Origin: Hyphomicrobiaceae bacterium
GTDB lineage: Bacteria; Pseudomonadota; Alphaproteobacteria; Rhizobiales; Xanthobacteraceae
Length of the DNA stretch: 63,339 nt
Assembly (NCBI GenBank): GCA_021324465.1
Contig: JAJPJB010000010.1
Coordinates: 1-63,339 of the forward strand
Reading direction: 5' to 3'
Positions within the stretch are counted from its first letter, which is position 1. Every line of letters begins with the position of its first letter. The translations under genes were made by a program, and so were the position numbers. Shown here piece by piece: positions 57,302 to 63,339 of the stretch. The notes beneath the pieces were generated by a model. That model was not told where the DNA came from. It saw only the letters and a list, made by a program, of their open reading frames with translations, and made no database searches.

Positions 57302-57796
57302 ATGGTACAAAGCGTGGCCGAAACCGAGGCGGCAATTCCACAACCCGGGTCAAAGGCGCCGGCTTTCACGCTGCCGCGCGATGGCGGCGGAACCGTTTCG
57401 CTGAAGGATTTCGCCGGGAAAAAACTCGTTCTGTATTTCTACCCGAAGGCCAATACGTCGGGCTGCACCAGGGAATCGATTGACTTCTCGCGACTGAAGG
57501 CGCAGTTCGCCCGCGCCGGCACGGAAATCCTTGGCGTGTCAGCCGACCCGGTCGTCGCGCAGGACAAGTTCAAGGCCAAGCACAGGCTTTCGATCGCGCT
57601 CGGTTCGGACGAGACGCACGAGATGCTCGAAGCCTACGGCGTATGGCAGAAGAAGTCCCTGTATGGCCGCAAGTTTTGGGGAATCGCGCGGACGACCTTT
57701 CTGATCGGTCCCGACCAGCGCATCGTTCAGGTCTGGCCCAAGGTCTCGGTCGCCGGTCACGCCGAGGAGGTACTAGCCGCCGCAAAAGCGCTTTAG
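57302..57796 (+). CDS. bcp: peroxiredoxin (Bcp/PrxQ family), single-cysteine
   Basis: A thiol peroxidase of 164 residues that reduces peroxides and organic hydroperoxides. PGSKAPAFTLPRDGG and LVLYFYPKANTSGCTRES contain the peroxidatic Cys55. In most PrxQ enzymes a resolving Cys lies five residues later; here that position is Ile60 and no other cysteine exists in the chain, so it must be reduced by another thiol. RTTFLIGPDQRIVQVWPKV is the typical C-terminal part. The ATG at 57302 has AAGGAAGG upstream. Confidence 0.93.
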   Translation: MVQSVAETEAAIPQPGSKAPAFTLPRDGGGTVSLKDFAGKKLVLYFYPKANTSGCTRESIDFSRLKAQFARAGTEILGVSADPVVAQDKFKAKHRLSIALGSDETHEMLEAYGVWQKKSLYGRKFWGIARTTFLIGPDQRIVQVWPKVSVAGHAEEVLAAAKAL

Positions 57797-57930
57797 CGCA
57801 ACGCACTCCGTCGCTCGGCCCGCAACCTATTACCAAAGTGTTTACTCAAATGCGCAAAATCCCACGCATAATTTTCTGATTATTAACCATAAAACGCTGA
57901 AATCCGCTGCCGGCTTGGGTGGGAGCGTCA

Positions 57931-59250
57931 ATGTCGCAGTGGGCAGCGTCTCGGTCGCCGCAGCAGACCGCAAGATCTCAGCATCTTCCGCAACATCATA
58001 CGCTGGCCTATGCGCAAGCCCCCGCGCTGTCAGCAGCCGCGACCGCCAAGCCGCATGCCGCGAAGCAGGCCGCAATGTTGCATCCCGGCGCGCAGTCGCA
58101 TCCCAAGCGCTCCAGTGACTGGCGTGCCCGTCAGGCAAGCGAAGCTGCCGCGAACGCAGCCTACACATTCGCCCATGCCGGACGGCAGGTCAGAATCGGA
58201 CCGGTCGCATTTTGGATCGTCGTCGGCACGCTTGTGATCATGGCCGGCTGGTCGATCACGGCGGCGACTTATCTCGCCTTCCGCGACGACGTGCTGCGCA
58301 CCTTGATCGCACATCAAGCCGAACAGCAATTCGCGTATGAAGACCGCATCGCCGAACTGCGCGCGCAAATCGACCGCACCACAAGCCGTCAATTGCTCGA
58401 CCAGGAGCAGTTCGAACAGAAGCTCGAAGACCTGATGCGCCGGCAGGCGATGCTCGAACAGCACGCCACCGCATTGGGCGGCATCGCCGATCCGGTCACC
58501 ACTGGCTCGATCAGGACGCAAGGCACGCCGCCACGCGGCGACCGCAGCCGGCAATCGAGCATCGGCGACACGCTTGGGCGCGTCGAAGCCTCACTCGATC
58601 GCGTCGAGCAGCAGCAGACACTGGCGCTGAATCAGATGGAAAATCGCTACGAGAGCAAAGCGCGCCTCATGCGCGGTGTCCTTGGTCAGCTCGGCGTGAA
58701 GATCGGCGGCCAGGCGGCGGTCGGCGGCCCCTTCGTCCCGGTCAAGCTTGCCGACAATCAAAGTTTTGAGCGTGCGCTGATGCGGGTGAATCTTGCGCGC
58801 GCGGACGCGGATCGTCTCAGCGCCGCGCTCGTCACCGTGCCGGTGCGCAAGCCGGTTGCCGGCGACATCGATATGTCATCGCCGTTCGGCGTGCGCCTGG
58901 ATCCCTTCGTGCATGAGGCGGCGATGCATACCGGCATCGATTTTCGCGGCGACTTCGGCGAGCCGATCCATGCCACCGCCGCCGGAACGGTAACGGTCGC
59001 CGGCTGGAGCGGCGGCTACGGCAAAATGGTCGAAATCGATCACGGCAACGGGTTGTCGACGCGCTACGGTCACCTCTCCGAGATCGACGTCGAGGTGGGC
59101 GAAAAAGTGCGCATTGGACAAGTGGTCGGCAAGCTCGGCTCGACCGGCCGCTCGACCGGCCCGCACTTGCACTACGAGACCCGCGTGAACGGCGAGCCGG
59201 TCAATCCGCAAAAATTTCTCGCTGCGGGCGACCGACTGTTCGGGGGCTAA
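57931..59250 (+). CDS. M23 family metallopeptidase (LytM/EnvC-like)
   Basis: A 439-residue membrane-anchored protein: a His/Ala-rich cytoplasmic N-terminus of about 90 residues, one membrane helix (IGPVAFWIVVGTLVIMAGWS), and a coiled coil (QFAYEDRIAELRAQIDRTTS and on to about residue 180). The C-terminal M23 domain has its zinc ligands in HTGIDFRGDFGEPIHA (HxGxD type) and GPHLHYETR. With both ligands present, it may cut peptidoglycan cross-links rather than only activate amidases. Coiled coil plus LytM resembles EnvC/DipM-type division proteins. Starts with GGGAG 6 bases upstream. Confidence 0.92.
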   Translation: MSQWAASRSPQQTARSQHLPQHHTLAYAQAPALSAAATAKPHAAKQAAMLHPGAQSHPKRSSDWRARQASEAAANAAYTFAHAGRQVRIGPVAFWIVVGTLVIMAGWSITAATYLAFRDDVLRTLIAHQAEQQFAYEDRIAELRAQIDRTTSRQLLDQEQFEQKLEDLMRRQAMLEQHATALGGIADPVTTGSIRTQGTPPRGDRSRQSSIGDTLGRVEASLDRVEQQQTLALNQMENRYESKARLMRGVLGQLGVKIGGQAAVGGPFVPVKLADNQSFERALMRVNLARADADRLSAALVTVPVRKPVAGDIDMSSPFGVRLDPFVHEAAMHTGIDFRGDFGEPIHATAAGTVTVAGWSGGYGKMVEIDHGNGLSTRYGHLSEIDVEVGEKVRIGQVVGKLGSTGRSTGPHLHYETRVNGEPVNPQKFLAAGDRLFGG

Positions 59251-59267
59251 TCCGAGCCCAAGCCGCC

Positions 59268-60399
59268 CTACTCCACGTCCTCGACCTGTTTCGGCCCGGT
59301 GCCGAAAGCCTTCTGCGCCAACGCCGCTTCGGTAAACTGATCGATATCGCCGTCGAGCACGGCGCCGGTGTTCGAGGTCGACACGCCGGTGCGCAGATCC
59401 TTCACCATCTGATAGGGCTGCAGCACGTATGAGCGGATCTGGTGGCCCCAGCCGATATCGGTCTTGGCGGCCTGATCGGCGGCCGCCTTCTCTTCGCGCT
59501 TTTTCAGCTCGGCCTCGTAGAGCTTGGCGCGCAGCATCTGCCAGGCCTGCGCCCGATTGCGGTGCTGCGAGCGATCGTTCTGGCACACCACGACGATGTT
59601 GGTCGGAATGTGGGTAAGCCTGATCGCCGACTCGGTCTTGTTGACGTGCTGGCCGCCGGCGCCGCCGGCGCGCATCGTGTCGACGCGGACGTCGGACTCA
59701 TTGATGTCGATCTTGATGGCGTCATCGACCACCGGATAGACGTTGACGCTGGCAAAAGATGTATGCCGCCGCGCATTGGAATCGAACGGGGAGATGCGCA
59801 CCAGGCGGTGCACGCCATTCTCCGTCTTGAGCCAGCCATAGGCATTGCGACCCTTGATCTCGATCGTTGCCGATTTGATGCCGGCCTCCTCGCCCTGCGT
59901 TTCTTCGATATAGTCGACCTTGAAGCCGTGCTGCTCGGCCCAGCGCGTATACATGCGCAACAGCATGCTGGCCCAGTCCTGGCTCTCCGTGCCGCCGGCG
60001 CCAGCGTGCACTTCGAGATAGGTGTCGTTGTGATCGGCTTCGCCGGAGAGCAGAGCTTCGAGCTCGCGGCGCGACACTTCCGCTTTGAGCCGACGCAGGG
60101 CGGTTTCCGCCTCGCCGATGACGGCCTGATCGCCCTCCGCCTCGCCGAGCTCGATCAGCGTGACCTGATCGTCGAGCTCCTGATCCATGCGGGCGAGCGC
60201 AGCGAGCTGATCGTCGAGCGCGGTGCGCTCCTGCATCAGCCGGCTGGCGCGCTGGGAATCGTTCCAGAGATTGGGATCTTCGGCCTGCTTGTTCAGCTCG
60301 GCCAACCGGGCGCGCGCTCTGTCGACGTCAAAGGTGCCTCCTCAGCAGGCTCAACCCCTGCTTGATGGCCTCGACGATGGCTGTGATTTCCGCACGCAT
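59268..60399 (-). CDS. prfB: peptide chain release factor 2, made by programmed +1 frameshift
   Basis: RF2 ends translation at UGA and UAA. Translation starts at ATG 60399 and gives 23 residues ([20 protein letters not shown], then RHL), then meets TGA at 60330-60328. Skipping the T at 60330 puts the ribosome in the frame that runs to 59268. The joined product is 376 residues, close to other RF2 proteins. The RF2 stop-codon motif is SPF in [15 protein letters not shown], and the catalytic loop is [16 protein letters not shown]. The coding sequence is therefore 60399-60331 joined to 60329-59268. It lies downstream of mrcA on the same strand. Confidence 0.97.
60327..60342 (-). promoter_or_regulatory. 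prfB programmed frameshift site
   Basis: On the minus strand the sequence reads AGGAGG (60342-60337), CAC, then CTTTGAC (60333-60327). This is the standard arrangement: an internal Shine-Dalgarno three bases before CUU, an in-frame UGA stop, and C after it. When RF2 is scarce, slow reading of UGA lets the ribosome slip +1 onto GAC and complete RF2, a self-limiting loop. Confidence 0.97.
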
Positions 60400-60512
60400 G
60401 GTTCTCAGATGACGGAGGATGGACGACGGATGACAGATATTGGATGCTAAATCGCGGATTGCAATACTGAACAGGGACCTCTGTCGTTCGTCGTCTGTCT
60501 TGCGTCGTCCGA

Positions 60513-62981
60513 TCAGTACAGGCCGCCGGTTCCGGTGCGCACGACATTGCCGGCGTCAGGCGGGGTTTGTCCCGGCAGCGGCACGGGCGCGCCATTGGCG
60601 GTTTCGGCGCCGATCACCGAGTAGCTGTCCGGCGGCGCGGTTCCCGGCTTGAACGCTTCCAGAATGACCTTCGGATCGCCCGGCCCTGCGCGCATGCCGG
60701 TCTTGGCATCGACGCGGATCAGCTTGATGCCGGGCGGCACGGTGAAGGGGATCGGCGGCTTGTCTGCCAGCGCGACTTTCAGGAAATCGCGCACGATCGG
60801 CGCGGCGAGATGACCGCCGGTCGCGTTGCGCCCGATATTGCGCGGCTTGTCGTAGCCCAGATAAACGCCGCAGACGATATCGGGCGAAAAACCGATGAAC
60901 CAGACGTCGCGGGAGTCATTGGTAGTTCCGGTCTTGCCGGCGATCGGCTTGCCGACATCGCGCACCACGGTCGCGGTGCCGCGCTGGACCACGCCCTCCA
61001 TCAACGAGGTGATCTGATAGGCCGTCATCGGATCGATGACCTGTTCGCGGCGGTCGATCAGGGTCGGCTCGGGCTGGTTCTCCCATTTTTTGGCGTCGCA
61101 GCCCACGCATTCACGCGTGTCGTGCTTGTAGATCGTGTGACCATAGCGATCCTGGATGCGATCTATCAATGTCGGGATCACCCGCCGCCCGCCATTGTCG
61201 AACATTGCATAGGCGGTCACCATGCGCATCACTGTCGTCTCGCCAGCACCGAGCGCATAGGAGAGATACGGCGGCAATTCGTCATAGACACCGAAGCGCT
61301 TGGCATATTCGGCGATCAGCGGCATGCCGATGTCTTGCGCCAGCCGCACCGTCATGACATTGCGCGACATTTCCAGGCCGAAGCGCAAGGTCGAGGGGCC
61401 GAAAAACTTGCCGCCGTAATTTTCCGGCCGCCAGATGCCACCGCCCTGTCCCATATCGATCTCGATCGGCGCATCCATGACGATGGTCGAGGGCGTGTAG
61501 CCGTTGTCAAGCGCTGCCGCATAGACAATCGGCTTGAACGAGGAGCCCGGCTGGCGCAGCGCCTGTGTCGCGCGGTTGAACTGGCTCTGGTCGAAGGAAA
61601 AGCCGCCGACCATCGCCAGCACACGCCCGGTATGCGGATCCATCACCACCATGGCGCCGGAGATTTCCGGCACCTGCCGCAACCGATACTGACCCTGCTC
61701 CTCCATTGGCTCGACATAGATGACGTCGCCGACGGAAAGGACCTGGCTCACTTTTTGGATTGGTTTCGCCGGCCCCTTGGCCGGCTTCGCCCATTTGACG
61801 CCGTCGAGCGGTACGATGCCAATTTCGCGATCCTTGACGACGGCGCCGGCTGGATCACGCGGCGGCTGCAAGCCGATGCGCGCCGATTGATCGTCAACCT
61901 GAAGCACTACGGCCATGCGCCAGGGTGCGACGTCGTCGAGCGATTTCACTTCGGCGAGTTTTACGCCCCAATCGCCGCTCACATCGATCGTGGTGATCGC
62001 GCCGCGATAGCCGGTGCTCTCATCGAAATTGACGAGTCCCTTAACCATGGTCTGGCGCGCCAGCATTTGCAGCTTGGGATCGAGCGTGGTGCGCACCGAC
62101 AGTCCGCCCTCGTACAGCTTCTTCTCACCGTAATTGTCGTAAAGGTAGCGCCGCACCTCTTCGGCAAAATACTCGGCCGCGAAGATATGCGCGCCGGTCG
62201 GCCGCACGGTGACGTTGAGCGGCGCCTTTTTCGCCTGTTCGGCCGCCTCCTGGGTGATGTAGCCGTCTTCCGCCATGCGATCGATGACGTAATTACGGCG
62301 GGCGATCGCCTCGTCGTGGCGGCGGAACGGATTGTAATTGTTCGGGCCCTTGGGCAGCGCCGCCAGATAAGCGGCTTCCGGAATCGTCAGCTCATGCACC
62401 GACTTGTCGAAATACAGAAGCGAGGCCGCGGCGACGCCATAGGCACCGAAGCCGAGATAGATTTCGTTGAGGTAGAGCTCGAGAATCTTCTGCTTCGAAT
62501 AGGTGCGCTCGATGCGCAGCGCGAGCAGCGCCTCCTTGATCTTGCGCTCGAATGAGACTTCGTTGGTTAGCAGAAAGTTCTTGGCGACCTGCTGGGTGAT
62601 CGTGGAGGCGCCCTGCGGATGACCGCCGCGGCCGTAATTTTCGACGTAAAGAATGCCGGCGCGAAGGATGCCTTGGATGTCGATGCCGGGATGCTGATAA
62701 AAATTCTTGTCCTCAGCGGCAACGAAGGCATTGGTGACAAGCTTCGGGATGGCCTGGATCGGCAGGTAGAGCCGCCGCTCCTTGGCATATTCCGCAAGCA
62801 GCGAGCCGTCGGCGGCATGCACCCGCGTCATCACCGGCGGCTCATAGTCCTGGAGCTGCGAATAGTCCGGCAGATCCTTGGAGTAATGCCACAACAGGCC
62901 GGCGACGCCCGCCACCCCCGCAATGAAAAAGACGGTGCCGGCCGCGAACAGGAAGCCCAAAAAACGCAGCAGTAATCTCAC
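60513..62981 (-). CDS. mrcA: penicillin-binding protein 1A (bifunctional transglycosylase/transpeptidase)
   Basis: Polymerises and cross-links peptidoglycan at the outer face of the inner membrane. The 822-residue protein has one N-terminal anchor (FLGFLFAAGTVFFIAGVAGV). The GT51 domain follows with EDKNFYQHPGIDIQGILRA, GGHPQGASTITQQVAKN and ERKIKEALLALRIE. The transpeptidase domain has PGSSFKPIVYAAALD (SxxK), SRNVMTVRL (SxN) and AGKTGTTNDSRD (KTG). The insert with VSQVLSVGDVIYVEP is the OB-like domain of PBP1a. It starts with a GTG at 62981 with AGGGA upstream. prfB follows on the same strand. Confidence 0.96.
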   Translation of the reverse strand: MRLLLRFLGFLFAAGTVFFIAGVAGVAGLLWHYSKDLPDYSQLQDYEPPVMTRVHAADGSLLAEYAKERRLYLPIQAIPKLVTNAFVAAEDKNFYQHPGIDIQGILRAGILYVENYGRGGHPQGASTITQQVAKNFLLTNEVSFERKIKEALLALRIERTYSKQKILELYLNEIYLGFGAYGVAAASLLYFDKSVHELTIPEAAYLAALPKGPNNYNPFRRHDEAIARRNYVIDRMAEDGYITQEAAEQAKKAPLNVTVRPTGAHIFAAEYFAEEVRRYLYDNYGEKKLYEGGLSVRTTLDPKLQMLARQTMVKGLVNFDESTGYRGAITTIDVSGDWGVKLAEVKSLDDVAPWRMAVVLQVDDQSARIGLQPPRDPAGAVVKDREIGIVPLDGVKWAKPAKGPAKPIQKVSQVLSVGDVIYVEPMEEQGQYRLRQVPEISGAMVVMDPHTGRVLAMVGGFSFDQSQFNRATQALRQPGSSFKPIVYAAALDNGYTPSTIVMDAPIEIDMGQGGGIWRPENYGGKFFGPSTLRFGLEMSRNVMTVRLAQDIGMPLIAEYAKRFGVYDELPPYLSYALGAGETTVMRMVTAYAMFDNGGRRVIPTLIDRIQDRYGHTIYKHDTRECVGCDAKKWENQPEPTLIDRREQVIDPMTAYQITSLMEGVVQRGTATVVRDVGKPIAGKTGTTNDSRDVWFIGFSPDIVCGVYLGYDKPRNIGRNATGGHLAAPIVRDFLKVALADKPPIPFTVPPGIKLIRVDAKTGMRAGPGDPKVILEAFKPGTAPPDSYSVIGAETANGAPVPLPGQTPPDAGNVVRTGTGGLY

Positions 62982-63164
62982 CGCGATTCCCTCGCGACCG
63001 ACTTCACTGAGCAGAATTCATTGCGCGTCCGCCGCACCCCGCACCGGCGCATTGGCGAAAACGACTCAACCCCGCACTGCGTGGCCGTCCAGTGTGCCAG
63101 TATTGGCCGAAACCCGCTAGACACCCCGTGTCGCCCCGTGTGGTCGCTCGGTTTTTTGTTCAAA

Positions 63165-63206
63165 CTGAGGCCGTTTCCGCACAGCAAATTGACGGAAACG
63201 CCTCAG
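63165..63206. repeat. hairpin upstream of mrcA
   Basis: ctgaggccgtttccg at 63165-63179 pairs with cggaaacgcctcag at 63193-63206 with one bulged base, around a 13-base loop. It lies in the 312-bp gene-free stretch between mrcA and the transposase end. It could end the transcript of a gene on the plus side or be a REP-type repeat. No further gene was found between 62982 and 63294. Confidence 0.6.
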
Positions 63207-63233
63207 CTTGCCGGAACGGCTTACCCTAAAGTC

Positions 63234-63339
63234 CTAGGAGCCTGTCCGTTTAGTCGCGAGTCGCGGCATAACCGCAACGTTAGCATGCCAATGCTCATGC
63301 GGCGGCCAGCGCGAGCTTTCGGAGATTGTGACCGGTGCA
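63234..63339 (-). mobile_element. end of an insertion sequence, with transposase C-terminus
   Basis: On the minus strand the last codons before a TGA at 63297-63295 read TGHNLRKLALAAA, the type of C-terminus found in DDE transposases of IS5/IS1182-like elements (…HNLxKL…). The gene runs off the window. Between this stop and the mrcA spacer lie about 60 bases that would include the terminal inverted repeat, beginning near gagcctgtccgtttagt at 63238. It is preceded by CTAG (63234-63237), a target often used by IS5-group elements. The family call is tentative. Confidence 0.55.

Noticed and set aside
60567-62555. 662-codon open frame on the plus strand opposite mrcA
   Set aside because: It is antisense to a gene with full PBP1a motifs. 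High GC keeps the complementary frame open; its protein is rich in Arg, His, Asp and Gly with no family features.

Overview
The window is a GC-rich stretch of alphaproteobacterial chromosome. It is most probably from the Hyphomicrobiales (Rhizobiales), in the neighbourhood of Xanthobacteraceae/Nitrobacteraceae. The assignment rests on gene content and order: an aminotransferase-hom-glpX-recJ block, a single suf operon with two cysteine desulfurases, class I phaC, PBP1a next to prfB, a large YhdP/AsmA-like protein, and several stand-alone Bug/TctC receptors. No rRNA, tRNA, CRISPR array or prophage was seen. Both ends touch insertion-sequence debris: an IS110 transposase remnant on the left and the 3' end of another transposase on the right.

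Left part (1-12.7 kb): small secreted or unknown proteins, a decayed ABC-type binding-protein gene, cyanase, a ferredoxin-reductase-like flavoprotein, a nitroreductase, a CocE/NonD hydrolase followed by a Bug receptor, then the elongation factor P module. In that module epmA and epmB overlap and diverge from efp. It ends with an exported amidase-like protein.

12.8-19.2 kb: a ThDP enzyme is followed at once by an ABC ATPase and two permeases of the NrtB/SsuC/TauC type. They face a 4,5-dihydroxyphthalate decarboxylase-like protein on the other strand. This is the least explained metabolic unit in the window. 19.2-28.7 kb holds housekeeping genes: recJ, glpX, hom, an AlaC/DapL-type aminotransferase, a lipoprotein, phaC and argC.

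29-36.5 kb: parE, an HdeA-like periplasmic protein, a second Bug receptor, an alpha/beta hydrolase broken by a one-base frameshift, a DEAD-box helicase and a GGDEF protein. 36.7-44.2 kb: a complete SUF iron-sulfur assembly operon on the minus strand (NifS-like desulfurase, sufB, a small two-helix membrane protein, sufC, sufD, sufS, sufT, sufA), with a perfect palindrome just upstream of sufB.

44.4-63.3 kb: an alpha/beta hydrolase, a class A beta-lactamase with a twin-arginine leader, a TMEM175-like channel, two solute-binding proteins, a B12-type radical SAM enzyme, anmK, tyrS, the 1215-residue AsmA/YhdP-like protein, a one-cysteine Bcp peroxiredoxin, an M23 peptidase, prfB with a programmed +1 frameshift, and mrcA (PBP1a). 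Envelope functions recur: PBP1a, M23 peptidase, AnmK, beta-lactamase, amidase-like protein and YhdP-like protein.
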